A DNA stretch of 64,000 bases from Centropus unirufus (lineage: Eukaryota; Chordata; Aves; Cuculiformes; Centropidae). The stretch spans positions 186,001-250,000 of the forward strand of contig VYZI01000120.1 in assembly GCA_013397695.1 (NCBI GenBank). The letters run 5' to 3'. The notes beneath the pieces were generated by a model. The model had not been told where the DNA came from, did not search any database, and saw nothing but the letters and a program-made list of their open reading frames with translations. The position numbers and the translations under genes were made by a program. Numbering within the stretch: position 1 is the stretch's first letter; each line of letters opens with the position of its first letter. Shown here piece by piece: positions 33,201-46,837 of the stretch.

Positions 33201-35906
33201 CTAGCTGCCATCTGCTGAATTGGGCAGAGCATCAACAGCATCCATTGGAGTAGATGTTAATAAAAATTATATACATGCCAGCACCCAGACTGGAGCACTG
33301 GAAGACAAAAACAGCAAATATTCAGTTTGGAACAGCAAGGCAAGAGCTTGTAAGAACTGCAATGAACAGTCTCAGCAGCATTTCCTATTTTTCTCAGCTG
33401 CTTCGTAACTTCATGCAACAGTAGGATCTTTCAGCAAATCTATCAGAAGCTATTCCCTAATCTGCCTACTGAGCAAACCAGCGACACTCACCAGCACCTG
33501 GAAACCCACTGGAGGAAGCTGCCCTCTACATCCCAAACAGCATCACACGCTGCTTACTTCAGACACTGCAGTAATGTGCATTCTTAAATAGTGCCTCAAA
33601 CACCTTAAAAGCACCTACATTTTATCAGACTTCTCCGAAGGAGACTTGTCTGGAGAAATTTAAGAAGCTATTTGCATGCTTTCCTTCCACCCTAGCCCTA
33701 GGGCTGTTTGCTCTCACTTGGAGATACAGGCACCACAAGAACCCTTCTCCCGCCCACCTCAGCTCAGGGGTATCAGTCACTAATTGTACCAATAAAGGTT
33801 GTTAAAATAAACCAGGTGATTTTGTGCAGAAATAGTGGCCCTTATATAGCTTTGACAGCTTTGGCTGTGGCAGCAGCTCTCATCAGCAGAGGAATTGTAG
33901 CAAGCAGCAAGTAGAAATGGTTTCTGCAGCTGTTCCAGCAAGATCCCAGCAGATCTCCTGGCCATGCCCTTTAAATATTTCTCTCATTGAACATGCAAAA
34001 GCTGAGGGGCTTAGACACATTCTTTGCCCATATTTCATTCCAGCTGACCCAATAACATACAAAAGGAGCTGATTTGCCTTTTGAATGCCAGATTTTGCAA
34101 CTAAGGCAATATGCAAATATGTTTCATTTTCCCTGCTTGCACGCTCAGTGAATCTGGTGGTAAGCGAGCAGTATCAGCTGGGAAGGACTTTCCAGAAGTG
34201 TCCAAATCTGCTTAATACAAGTTCTCTGCAAGGGATTGACAGATTCAACAACTCATACTTGTTAATCTACTTAGCTGAATTGCTATAAGCTTGGCTCATC
34301 TTTTAAGACTTGCTATAAGCTAGCAAACAACCACGCCTGATCACTTTTAGTCATTCCAGCACAACTTTTTGACTCAGAAGAAATTAGATTTTTTTATTGC
34401 AGAAAATGATAGTTCCACTTTGTAGAAATAATGCTTATATGCAAGGAACAAAACCTGAGATGAACCTTAATGTAATTTCACCTCATGTGCCTCCTGAGCT
34501 ACGTGGGTTAGCTTTCTTTAATGAAAATACACAAATGCCTTATAGATACAAGCTTTAACACAGCAGAAAAAAATGTTGACATCTTTAACAAAACCTGCTT
34601 GTGCAGTCTGTGGCTCACTTTAGGTGTTCATCTCAGTGGTGATTCCCATCCTAGTCTTTTCTTGCACCATTTCTCCAGGTGACTACAGCCTTTTTTTTCC
34701 GAAGGAAATGTAAAAGTCTCTTTGAGACATGCAGCAAAATTCCTCCGGGTATATAGGAAAAACTTACACAACTGCTCTGTGTCTGCCCTCCAGTGAGAGC
34801 TGTGCATTTCCTTTTTGCTGATCTGTTTGCGCTGCAGACAAACGCAGGGAGCAACTCTTCCCTGAACCTGCTCTTGCTTTGCAGCATTTCACCCTCCCAC
34901 ATCCCACCTCACTTTAGTGTGTATTTCTCGGCTACAGATGCACAGCAGCAGACATGAGGATACCCAGAAAAGCTGAGCAGATGCTGTGCCTCATGCCCTA
35001 CCCCACCGAAGCAAATGAGTGCCTTGGCTCCAATCCCATTCAAACTCACCTGCAGACTTTAAGCCTGTCACTTTTGGCAGGGAAAGGTGAAGATGACCGC
35101 TCTTTATTCACTGTTTTAGTCATCATGGCAGAAATAATTTCTGTCTCCGTGTACCTACTGAGAACAGCTACAGGAACATATGGGCAGCATCCTGTTGTTC
35201 CTGAAAGAGAACTGTCCCACAGGAGCTTTCCCATGTACCCTCACTCCTTTGCTATCCCAAGTGTCTGGCTGCCCCTGCTATCTGGGAGAAGCGTTCTGGA
35301 CGTTCAGAAGGACTCTGGGCTTTCCTGGCAGCAGCAGGACACGGTGCTCAGTCACACTTACTTCTCCTCACTGATTGCTGTGTAAATCTCTGGGTTTCCA
35401 ACCCCTGTGTTTTAGAGGAGTTACATGTGCAGCTTCAAAGAAGATGCCCAGCTCTTACATTGGGTGAAAGTCAGAATCGTGCTTTCCCCTCTCCTACTTC
35501 TCCCACTGTCTGTCCCACAGATAGTGAACTCCTCTCCTGTTGCAGCCCTTTTCTCACTGTGCAGGCCCCAAATTTGCAAAAGTCCACAAGCAAATGCAAT
35601 TTAATAATGAGTAGCTTAAATGCACTAACACACACTTAAATGCAGAAGCTGCTGTTGCTAATAGAAACAGATGCTCCTTTTCTATAGAGGCAGCTCCCTG
35701 GATAACTGATGCCAAGAGAGGGCCTCATGCTGCATGGTACTGACTGCTCAATGGGAGCAGAGAACCATGTAGGAGGTGCTGAACATCTTTCTATAGACAC
35801 CCTAATAAAAATAGGCAATGTCTGTAACTGTTTCAAAAGTGGATTTTGATTTCCCTACAGTGTGAAATAGTCACCAGAGGGAGGAAAGCACCCCTCCATC
35901 AACAGG
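30259..35906. other. Intergenic, no gene recognised
   Basis: Contains the longest open frame in the window (187 codons, plus, 31940-32503). It has no recognisable domain or signal peptide and carries two internal microduplications at 32276-32305 and 32388-32418. A 12-bp direct repeat TTGCTATAAGCT lies at 34280-34291 and 34310-34321. Nothing suggests a functional gene. Confidence 0.7.
32276..32305. repeat. 15-bp tandem duplication
   Basis: TCAGAGGATAAGCCC (32276-32290) is followed by TCAGAGGATAAGCCT (32291-32305), one mismatch. Being 15 bp it keeps an open frame intact. Eighty bp downstream CTCTATATTCTGG is repeated with an 18-bp period (32388-32400 and 32406-32418). Confidence 0.85.
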
Positions 35907-35930
35907 ACATTAGAGCAAATGCTCTAATGT
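35907..35930. repeat. 24-bp palindrome
   Basis: ACATTAGAGCA (35907-35917), two bases AA, then TGCTCTAATGT (35920-35930): the arms are perfectly complementary over 11 bp with a 2-bp centre. It could be a symmetric protein-binding site or a cruciform-prone sequence. It is isolated in gene-free DNA. Confidence 0.9.
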
Positions 35931-38900
35931 GAGAATAGTCACTAGTCTGCAGCACACAGGCATTGTCACACCTTTAATTTCACATTTGACTATATCGTGG
36001 TGACTTTCAGCTACTGTTGGCCATTAGCTTCAAAATCAAAGAGCAGAGATTCTGTGGGACTAAAAGAATATTAAGGACTTTATCTAAGCTTTCATAACTG
36101 GCACTTGGCCAGACAGCTGAGGCTTTCCTCCTGTCCATGCTCACCTGGGAATCTCAAGGAATCCCTAAGGGCTTTTCTACAGCTGTGCAAAACTATTGAA
36201 ACCCATTCGGTTGGGACAAGAATGCATTCACAACATGGGATTCCCTGGGCACAACAGTCTCAAATATTTCAGGAACAAAAATGAGCAGGTGGAAGGCATG
36301 AAGTATCCTGCCATTCCAGGGCTGTGGGTCCCAAACCCAAATCTGCACCTGGTTACAGGATCTCCAGCCATACAATCACCTGAGCATGCCAAGACCTACG
36401 CCCTCCCAGTGCATCTTCTGCCCTTCTCCAGGGAGGAGGCAGCTGTCCACACTGCCTCAGTCTGGCAGCCACTGCCTGCACTCAACAGATCATGCAATGC
36501 ACCATCCCACATCCATCGAATTAACTGGAATTTCCTGTTCTGGGTCAGCCCAGTTGTCCAGAGACTGCTGAGGTTCAGGTGAAATCAAGACTCATGCCCC
36601 ACTACTTGACTGGCCTTTCCAGCCAGCAGCAGGCACAAAGGTTGAAGGAGTCAGAAACACATCCAAAAAAACACAGGAGACATGGAGACTTCAACAAAGA
36701 AGTGATTTTCGAACTGCTCATGAGTGCTATAACTCTTGCTTTTATTCCTGTCATGGAAGAGGACGCACAACTAAGCCCTTAAAAACTGTTCTCAACTCCT
36801 ATTTAGTTTTGAAGTCTACTGCTGCTATTCACAAGCTCTTAGATGCTGAAAAGTTCTCCAAATTTTCCAGTAAGACAAGACCATCTGAAAAAAAGATATT
36901 TTATCTCTGCATACAGACCTCGCACTACCTGAATATTTTCTAGTCTTGATGACACTTGACAGGTTATTGAACAATATAAAGTCCAAAATGATATCAGCAC
37001 TGAGTCTGGTTTGAATGGTAGCTTCTCCTCTGATTTCTATATGTGAGCATCAAGTAATAAAAGCTGTGATTTTCCTGAGATTTTTTTTTTTTAATTCTCT
37101 TCAGAGATGGTGTGGAGAGCTATTACATTTTCCTCCCTCTGTACTCAGATCTGCTTGACACCTCCATAAAAGACCAGCCACTCTATTCTGCTGGGAGCTA
37201 ACGGAGCACACAAACTATGGCTAAGTGCAGGCATGCCTATCCTGTAGCCATGGGAGAAGACAGAAAGTCCCTGCAGCATGAGCAGCCACCATAAAAACTC
37301 ATCTGTTTGACAGGGGGAGGTCTATGGGTTTGGGGTCAGAGCTTCCCTGATGTGCCCTCCTTGCTCCAATGTTTTATGTACAGCTGGTTTACACTTAACT
37401 GTGTTCCTCCCAGGTCCCAGAAGAAAGATGCATTCACCTGATGTCAGCAGCCAGACTACAGTGGGACAAGAGCAGCAGTTGTTGCTGAGTGTGTGCTCAG
37501 TATGTACATTTTATTGGCCAGTTTGCTGGCCAGGAAGAAGTCTCCAAGCCAGCAGTTCAACTGGCTACCTCCTGCATTGACTGGCAAGACATCCAAGAGG
37601 AGATCTTACCCATGATGTCTCTTCCTGTGGTCCTTCTGAAGGCCGCTGTGGGATGCAGACAGACAGTAGGGGCCATGGGACAACTCACCACAATCAGAGC
37701 TGGAGGAAATGTCCAGGGGTCATCTCCCCACCAAAGAGCAACGACCACCCCAACATCATTCCTGGCAAATTATTTTCCAGCCTATCCTTATAGATCTTGG
37801 TGACAATGCCTCCAGACCCACTTCTCCAGGTTCATATTTATGCCGTTACCCCCACGAGTCACTCATCTGTCTTTTGCCACCCTCCCTCCCAATCAATCAC
37901 ACTTTATCTGTCTTCTCTGGGTTTTTTTTTCTGCTCCTTTTTTGGTTCTCTCTTTGTCTGTTCTTTCTCTAATTCATGACATTGATTTGTTTCTCTTCCA
38001 GCTTTAGACTCCACTGAGCTTTTTGACACCTTTTGTTCCTCCTCATTGTTCTTTTCCCCTTCCCAGATCCTCCTCTTGTCGGTCTCAAGAACAGACCAGG
38101 TTGCAGAAGGCAATCAGCTCTGAAAGCTTTTCTGAACTGTATTTTCCCTCCTGGAAAGAATCCCAAAACCCAATAATAAATGTTTATTTTAATTAGTGAG
38201 AGACCACTGACCTAGTATTAACATCACCTTCTGCTGACAGGATGCACTTAACTGACTGCTGATTTGCTCAGTCAATGGGGCTGCTGAGTTCGTTCATTAA
38301 TTCCAGCCAAGAAAAAAAGTCACATAACAGACTTGGCTTGGCACATAAACAGCACCCATAATTATGACAGAACATCTGTAGTTAAGGTTAAGCCAGGCTG
38401 CTTTTGCAACCTGTGATTTTCCAGGCTTCTAACATGGCAGTAATGGGACCTGCTGAACTAAAACCTCTGCACTTTATTCCTCTGTGAGTTTTTCTCATCT
38501 GCATCAGCATTCCAAGCAGGAATGCACTTTTAAGCCAAATGACCTAGCAATTAAGGTAAATTCCCACCCACCATGTCAGTCTTCTCGTCAGGCGACTGCA
38601 GAGAAGAAGGGAGATTGACCATTCGCCCTGTGTGCAGGCGCATGGCTGGGACTCACGGAAGCATTTCCCCAACCTCTATGACAGGGTCCATCTCAGACTT
38701 CCTCAATGGACGCATATTAAATATGACCCAACCTGAATTTTCTCTGACTCCCTGGGGCAGGACAACTCACTCGTTTCATCTTTGCAAGCACCGTCTCTTG
38801 GTACCAGCAATTCCTTGGTTTCCCTACTAAGGTTGATAGATTGTCTGGGAGGGGATTTTTACCAGTGCCATGCAGCATATCCATTGCTGACCTTTATCAG

Positions 38901-41900
38901 ATCACATATTCTGTGCCGTTTTGTCCTCCTAGCAGTGGGTAGGCTTCCACGAGAGGCACTGAGGAGGTTCCTGGCATTCACGAGGAGATCTCCATCCAGC
39001 CCTTCAATGCCTCTGAAGGTATGGATGAAACGGTATTCATAGACTGCACCTGTTCCAAAACACAGCCCTGAACTTGGGAAAGCAGAGAGACTTGCTTTGC
39101 TGCAAGGCACAATGTCCTGCAGCTGCCAGAATCCTCCAGGGGAGGTGGCCCCGGGAGATTTACCTTCTGGCTTGGCATAGCCCAAATGCAGAGGTAACCA
39201 CTGGGCCAACCCATTCCAGGCAGCGCGGACTCCGTTCCTCGCAGCCACCTCTGGGATGAACCCAGCAAACAAGCTGGGTTGCTTTGTGAATCATCACTAA
39301 ACCTGCACCACATTACCCTGGGCAGCCATTCTGACCAAAACACCGCCAAATGATACCCCTCAGAGCAGATTTTCCAGACGGCCTTTGCAATACACCCACT
39401 CATAAAACAGGTGATGCTGCTTTTGTTGGAATTGCTGTGAGCTCACATCCTGCTCCAGCAAATTCTTAAAAAGAGAAAAGTTTCTAACTCGTCTACTAAA
39501 TTGTTGAAGACAGACTTAAACAAATTCCTCTTATTTTATCTTCCTAAGTTTCCTTTAAGTCACAAACTCCTTGTCTCCTGATGCAAGGTTAATATTTCTC
39601 CTTGTTTAAGAGAAGAAGCCTGGAGCTGAGACACCAGTCAGCCTTTTGCTGGCTGACACATCCTTACAGGAGAGACAAACTCCCTTGATAAATTCCTATT
39701 GGCTCACAATAGAAGATAGTTTTATTTGTTAGACAAAAGTTATATTTGACTAATAAGACCACTGAAGGAGAGCAAGGGTATAGTAGAATAATTATTGTAA
39801 AAAGTATAGAGGTTTGTCACAATGGGCCATTCTCAAAATCCATGCGATGGTATCAAAGGCCAAATTTCTATTAAAAATAAATCCTCTAAAACAAACCTCT
39901 ATTACAGCCTATCCATGCGCTGGGTGAATCTAATTGCCGGCTATCACATCAATAGTCACACATTCAAAAGAAACAGCCACTGTTTGTCACTCTCGAGCAT
40001 CATCCGAGAAAAATCTGTAGTCACTTGGCTACACCCTCCTAAAGAAAGGAGGAGGATTTCCAAGGGCTGCGTTTGCAGCTCGTCTTTCTCCCATCGAGTC
40101 ACCAGGTAACATCTCGGAGCCTGCAACCATCAAGTTGAAAGTTATGTGTCTGACAAGCTGCTTGGTAAAGGTCAGCCACTTAGTAATGAAGGCACATACA
40201 TCACCAGCACAAAGACAATACAAATGACAGGCAGTTCTGGGAAACAGAAGTCCCTGAGCTGCACATGCCGCACTATCTGTCGGCAAAGGCCCCTATTTTT
40301 AATTTAACCCATGCCCCCAGTGCAGGGAATCAGAATAAACCATGAAGACAGGATGGGAAGTTATCTGTTCATTTTTCTTCTGCTCAGTATGAGACCAAAA
40401 TCATATTTGAATCTTTTTAGGAAGAGGTTCAGATTGGAATTCACTCACTTTGATGTGCCACATCAAACACCAAGAACACGCCTCATGTGCTGCCAACACC
40501 ACACTGACCCGGCACGGGCTGAGCTGCCACCTCCTCCTGGAAACAGGGACACACATCCAGGGTTGCCCTCTTTCCTCTCCACACTGGTGTCTCTAATGTC
40601 TGATTTCAGTCACTTTTTGCCTGTGTCTTATTGGAAAGAGAACATCTCTTCATTTCGTATGAGGCAGATGGAATCCTCTTAGAGGCAAGTGCCATGATGA
40701 CACATCCCTGAGGATGCCACACACTGTCCCACGGGGCTGGGGACGTGTGCCACCTTGCAGTGGGTAGAGGATGGCTGTTCACGGCTCTGGTGGACCTGTG
40801 AACACCTCAGATGAATCAACCATCACTCCGTGAATCATCTTTCTCCTGATAAATATATACATATACACACACATACATGCATACATAAATACAGATAAAT
40901 TGTATAAAATAAATTACAGTATTGGACCTGAGGCTGTGTTACTGATTACCTGGCATAATGAAACAAAGCTGCAATTCATTTTTCCCTACAGGAGAATGGT
41001 ATTTAACAGAATTACAATTTAAACATTATTTATAGGCTAACCTTGTCTCTAAAACCTCTTACAGCAGATATAAATTAGAGCTTATCCATCATGAGCAAAT
41101 GCTGCCATTCCAGTCTCCTCTGGCACAGTTTCATACCAGACTAGGCAATTTTCCTGGATTTCACCAAGCACCTGGAGCTGATCCGATCTTGGCTGCCTTT
41201 GGCCATGCTTATGGTTAATGAACCTGCCTGCACGAGCAGTCAGGATGAAGTCAGCACAACATTAAGGTAATCCAGAGCTGTCTGATTCAGATAATCAAAG
41301 TCAGATCCCCAGGGCCTGTCTCCACTGGTAATTTCATTGCAAAACATCCAGGATGTGAATTATCAGTGCCACGAGCACTCGCATTAAGCCCTCCTGCTCC
41401 CCACTAAAATTAATTTCCTCTCATTCAGCCTAACCCACCTCCCAAACTGAGTAGTGACACAAAGGTGATTTCAGAGCAGAATGAAGGTGCTGCTGTGGAA
41501 ATTAACACACAAAGCTGCAACTCAGCAGTACCAGCTCTGCCTGCTCTTTCAGACATTCCAGATGGGTCTTTGGACATATTTCCATTTGATGGTAGGAGAG
41601 TCATCTTCCCTCACAGCCTACCCACTATCTTACTTTAAATAATGAATCACACATTTTACTTTTTTCTGCTCTTCCCTTCTGAAGCCAAAAATGCAGATCA
41701 AGCTTTTCTAGTCCTCCAAAGCTCCAGACTTCTGCAACATCAGCAGCCAATAACCTCTGTTCCTGTTAAATATAATTTTATCATTGCTAAGAGTCATTTA
41801 CCATAGAGAAATGATAATTCTCCGATTTCTTATAATATTCCCCATGGTGATAGACCTCAGTTTGTCTCTAATTAGAAACGCCTTTTTTACATTCAGGAAT

Positions 41901-44900
41901 AAGGGACATATTTCCTTCAGAAATTTCAGGCTTAACTGGAGGTCACATCCAGGATGTCTGTGAACCATGGAGGAGGTAAGACCATGCATGGTACTGGGTC
42001 TTATTTTTTTTCAAAAAAAGGGGGGTTTATGAACTTTTATAGCAGAACACGAGGTTCTGGAAATTATTTCTGTGTGAAAAATGACAAAAAGCAAAACTGC
42101 ATACAGAACTGCCCAAGAGCTGATGTCACATCGCGAGTTCAGCAAGCACAATGTCCTTCAGCTGACAGCAGTTTCAGTAGCAGCCAAGAGCACCACGTTT
42201 GCTCCAAGGTACCTAAAAATGTCAGATTGACAGCTCTTCCGTTGCTGTATTGGGCCCATTAGAGATAGTAGCAGGAAATCGATTAGCACTCAGAATATTT
42301 AAGTTGTGTGTAAACTGGACAAATACCCAAAGCAACAACCCACTGCAGATGCTCTACCAGCAGTTCATCTGGTTTAAGCAAGGAGTCAGAGACAACGATA
42401 AACAAGGAAAATTTGGGCAAATTGTGTGAGAAGGTGCTCTAACATGAAGGGGGGAACAATTAAATCTGGTTTATCCCATTGAGGGATTTGTTGTGGGTCC
42501 GGTCAACCCTCACCCAGCTGCCAGGAGCCACATGATTCCCCAAGCATCATATTTTTTTAAAACTGCTCCCTGGTGCAGAAACCCTCTCTGGACTTAGGGG
42601 GAAGGAGCTTTCTGCATTAATCCTGTCTTTAAAATGCCTTTTACAGGCTGCAAATTAATTTCCGACATTAAAGCAGAAAAATATGAAAACTCAAGAGGAA
42701 ATAGAAGGTAGGAAATCCAGGAAAATAATTTCCCACTTGGCCAGGCTGAGAACAGCAGATTGAGTTGCAGGCTTATTCAGATCATGTGCAAGTATCCAAG
42801 ACTCTTCTTGTGTGACTGGTAAAATAATCAATATCTACCCACTTGTGAAATTTAGTGAAAATAATGAACTGGTGAATATTTATAGCAAAAGCCATGGCAC
42901 ATTAGGTATTCCAAAGGATTTATGTAAGCACCACTTTCTTTAATACAGCTTTAGAGGAAACGCTTTAAGAAGCTTTATCAGCATAAAACATATTTCGAAA
43001 TTCATGAAAATTAATAATTGGCATAGCAAAGTCAAAGTCATCCAAGTGGAATGACATAACCTTGCTGGACAGTATTTTTCACCAGCTATAATGGTTAATC
43101 TGCCAGCTGAGAGAAGAAAATTATCTTCTACTGTCAAATGTAATGAAACAAAGGAGGAAACTTCTCCAGCTGATGGGGACTGTATGGAAATAAATGGAAT
43201 ATGACAAGTGCTACAGAAATAAGCCTCATTCTTCAAAATAAAACCAATTAATCCTGACTTAACAGAGGAAACTGAGTCAGGGCAATTTCCCTGTGACTGA
43301 ACTAAGCAATGGGTTTTAGTCTGGCCTCAGCCTCTGTCTCCTGAATATTTCCTTTGGGCTAGGCCCTGTGGGGATGGCATGAATTTCCGATCCAAGTCCT
43401 TTACCCTGAAATATTTATACTATTCTCACACCAATTCAGTGGCTGACTCTAACACATACTTTAGCGTACATGTAGCAAAGCCTCAGGCTTGGATTTTCCT
43501 CCAAGAGATTGTAGCAAGGAGTTCCTGCAGTTCCAGGGCAGCATAGTCCTGAACTGCTACACATTCCTGAATTTTCTCAATTAAATGTAAGAATTAAACA
43601 TACATTTATGCATGGAGAAGCATGACAAGGCTTTGTGCCATTTAATTTATACCCTAGAAATCACTGAGCTTCATATCTCACCCTACCATTCTGGCAAAGA
43701 GTTGCCAACCCCCACCTACTGTAGTAGATGAATTTAGAAAAAAAGGCCCTCTATCTTGGGTCTCAGGGCAATTTTGTGCTTTAGAGTTGTTTGGGGTAGT
43801 CAAGGGCACATCAGGCTCGGGATATATCCCTCTGCAGTTACGAGCCACCTCTTGCTAGCAATCATTCCTTCACAGAGAATTCACTTTCCTGATATAATCA
43901 AATATATTCCCATTAGAACCTAGCAGATGATGCTCCCTGCCAGCCAATCCAAGCATTTTTTCCTTAAAAACAACTACATGTCTTCAAGATTCCTCTTACC
44001 AAGGGTTGCAAAAAGAAGTCTCTTATTTATCCTAAATTCAGTTTAATCTCTCTGTGGCTAGTTTCCTGCACATCCCCTATTCTTTGCTGACACCGAGAAC
44101 ATGGCTGTTTACCTTATTACATGAACTGGGTGTTTCTCAATGCCCTATTTAAAGGAATCTGCAAGTTCCACTGCTGGACAACACACAGGTGGTCTTGGTT
44201 GACTGCAGCCACCTCCTGGCCATCACTTCATGCTGACTTCTGCTTTCCCCTTAATTCTCAGGCTGCCAATGTGTTATAGAGACTTCATGGGTCTGTTAAA
44301 AAAGAGGTCATTTTGGATCACAAAACTTTGCCTGAATCCTTCTCTGTTCTGGCATTTATCACCTGCTAAATATAGGGGTTCTTCATTGGAAAAGACCACC
44401 ATGTCAAAGCAAAAGTGGTTTCCAAGGCTTGTCAAGTTTCAAATGAAAGTCACAAACATGACTAAACCACACAGGACTTGTCTCTGAGTAAGAACAGCCG
44501 AAGATTTGTAGCCCACCAAAATCTAACTTCAAATAAAGCCTCCAGCCTCTCTTTACGACTAAAATGAATCATTTCCCCTCAGCAACAGCTATACCTCCCA
44601 AGATTCTCTTCATAATCTACTCAGGCAACAGCCATTCCCACTTTATATACAGAATTTGCTTTTGTTACAAAGCTGTGAACTCCAAGAACCACATTGTCCA
44701 CCTGTCATTGTCATCCACAGCCTCCAACACAGAACTGATGATGTGATTTTGCATAGAGGTACTCCTTACTGCCCATCAAGAACTCCTTGGGGCAAGGAAT
44801 GAATTTTTTTCCCCTTTTTGCAAGTTGCACCTGACAGAGCAGCAGCCAGATTTGCATTAAGCAGCATATAATAGGATCTATGGCATAATGTAGTATAATG

Positions 44901-46084
44901 AGTGATAACAAGCAGAGTGGTAAATGGTGTCATTTAGTGCATTCTGTCCCTGTGGTTCCCTATCATCAGCTTTTTTGAACAGGCTTGCCCTCACAGTTTC
45001 TTACTCATTTAAATGTCTATTGTTATGCCTGTCTGGGTTTCTATTTCATGTTTTTCTGCTGCAGCTCCCCTTCTCCTGCCCTCTTTCTCAGATTGCTCCA
45101 AGGAGCTGAAGACTACATTCCTATTTACGTCTTGCCTTGCCTTTCTTCACTTCCCAGCTTTACAACCAACGTGGACAGTCAAGTGCTTCTGAAGGCCAAC
45201 ACATAATATGTGCAAAGAGGCAAATTGGCCCCAAAACCAGAGGGGATTCTCGCAACGCCTCTTCTGCTTAAACTCATTCTGTTTAAGAAACTAAAACAAA
45301 ACTCTTTTCAGAACACAGCACTACCAACTCTCCCTCAGCTCTGATTAGCACCTTCTCAGGCTCCCTTTGCAATTCTCCTTCCAGACCAAAACACACAAAA
45401 TGAGAAGAGAGCCTTGCTCTAATGCCTTTGGCACAGACCTGCCTTCCACCAGACCTGACAGTGAAGGGGTTGAGGACTTCACACGTTCAAAGATTGTCAT
45501 CTTAGGTTTTAGCTCACGTTGCTCAGCCATCTTGACCTCCACCTCCATCTTCAGTCCACACATTTCAAAACAAGCAGCCGGAGCTAACATAGAGATTATT
45601 GCTTATATTTCTATTAATCATCTCCCCCTTGTCCCATCTGCCCCTCTCTTCTTGAGACTGGTCCATCCAGCTCCCAAATTTACAGCACTCACAATGCAGA
45701 ATAGTTAATTGAATTCAATCTCACAGCAAAATCTCTAGCATCTGCTGTTCCATATTTGGTTTCCAACAAGGACTGCTCAGTCCCAGCCTCATCTCCCTTG
45801 TTTGTACCATGGTTCCTATTAGACTAAGTGAAAAGAGTAATTAATTAATTGGTACCCAAATTTGTGAGTTCCATATGTGTTGTTAGAATTAACTGAAATA
45901 ACTCTGCATGTGTAAATATCTTATGACTATCTCTTCTCATTTCCATGGTAGCACTAGCCAGGAGCCCCAGCTCACCCTAGGCTCTCCTCACTGCAGACCA
46001 GAAGTAGATAAGAGATTCAGACAAATAAATGGAGGGGAGGAGAGCAAAACATGGAAAGACAGACAAAACCTCTTCATGGATCCA
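35931..46084. other. Intergenic, no gene recognised
   Basis: No gene, RNA or transposon identified. Polypyrimidine-rich DNA lies at about 37910-38080. A degenerate TACA/CA repeat lies at about 40853-40900. A/T-rich sequence at about 42930-43210 has the texture of a vertebrate conserved non-coding element, a judgement by appearance only. Overlapping minus frames of 137 and 141 codons near 38859-39403 are in different phases and not recognisable. Confidence 0.7.
40853..40905. repeat. Degenerate TA/CA/TACA microsatellite
   Basis: Alternating purine-pyrimidine units of the ATACATA and ACACAC kind, interrupted. A simple sequence repeat. Confidence 0.75.
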
Positions 46085-46120
46085 TGAATGCATGCCATGT
46101 ATGCGTATGCCATGCATTCA
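46085..46120. repeat. 10-bp perfect inverted repeat with 16-nt spacer
   Basis: TGAATGCATG (46085-46094) and CATGCATTCA (46111-46120) are exact complements. The spacer itself contains repeated TATGC units, so part of it can also pair. The arms include the 8-mer ATGCATGC-like steps typical of POU/Oct half sites, but no factor is claimed. Confidence 0.88.
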
Positions 46121-46175
46121 CTTGAATAACACTCATGAGTGTGGTTTTTTAACAGAAGCTATTAAAATTAATGCG

Positions 46176-46210
46176 TGTATATATATATACATATACAGCA
46201 GCTGTATATG
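46176..46210. repeat. TA microsatellite joined to a 21-bp palindrome
   Basis: A short (TA)n run at 46178-46189 leads directly into CATATACAGC (46190-46199), a central A, and GCTGTATATG (46201-46210), whose arms are perfectly complementary over 10 bp. It lies 70 bp from the inverted repeat at 46085-46120. Confidence 0.88.
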
Positions 46211-46544
46211 CACCTCTGCTGGGCTTAGCTTTGTTTTTAAACAGAGTTTCTCAACAGTTAGCAGATTTTAAAGAAGATATTTTTAGAATCATAACCACAG
46301 TATTGGATTTATCACAGATATTGAGGACAAGGTGCTTACTGGCACAATAACAACCAGTGCTGGAGGCCAGGCCAGGTGAAGGTAGGGACAGGGACAGGCA
46401 GGTCTGAGTCCGAGCGCTGTTAAATGCAAAGGATGAAGTCCCATCAGCTCAGAACTGCTGCGTTGATACCAGACCCAGATGTGTTTCTTGAGCTTCTTCC
46501 ATGTGTCCCGCTTGGAAACACCTCGTTCTCCACTCTCTCTTTTT
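46211..46544. other. Intergenic, no gene recognised
   Basis: A short gap before the candidate minus-strand exon. If that exon were terminal this would be its 3' UTR, but I found no AATAAA on the minus strand in this stretch, which counts against it. Confidence 0.6.
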
Positions 46545-46837
46545 TCATTCACCATTCACGGATTTCCAGAGATAGCAGCGCATGGCACGTCTCTCAAGGA
46601 GATTCGTTAGCCTGTTTATATCAACATCACTGTTTGCCAACATCAGCTCAGTGAAACAGCGGGCCTGGGGAATGCGAAACCTATTATCCACCAGCCCAAT
46701 CCCACTTTTGCTTTCTTTCCGAGGATGGTACCTCGGGCGTTCACTTATTTGATATCCATTATTACTTTCCTGAAGCCCAGCTGCTTTAGCTCTGCCCCTC
46801 ATTTCACAATACAAATCATTTAGATGCATGCATAGCT
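46545..46837 (-). other. Possible unrecognised terminal coding exon
   Basis: On the minus strand a good acceptor (TGCTTTGTTTCAG, AG at 46839-46838) is followed by an open frame of about 97 codons ending at TGA 46547-46545. The ATG-initiated part is 94 codons. The peptide is rich in charged and polar residues and includes SGIGLVDNRFRIPQARCFTE and ends RRAMRCYLWKSVNGE, so it looks more protein-like than most frames here. I do not recognise it. No signal peptide, membrane segment or upstream partner exon was found. A conserved non-coding element or chance are equally possible. Confidence 0.18.

Noticed and set aside
38859..39403. Two minus-strand frames (137 and 141 codons)
   Set aside because: They overlap each other in different phases, so at most one could be real, and neither resembles a known protein.
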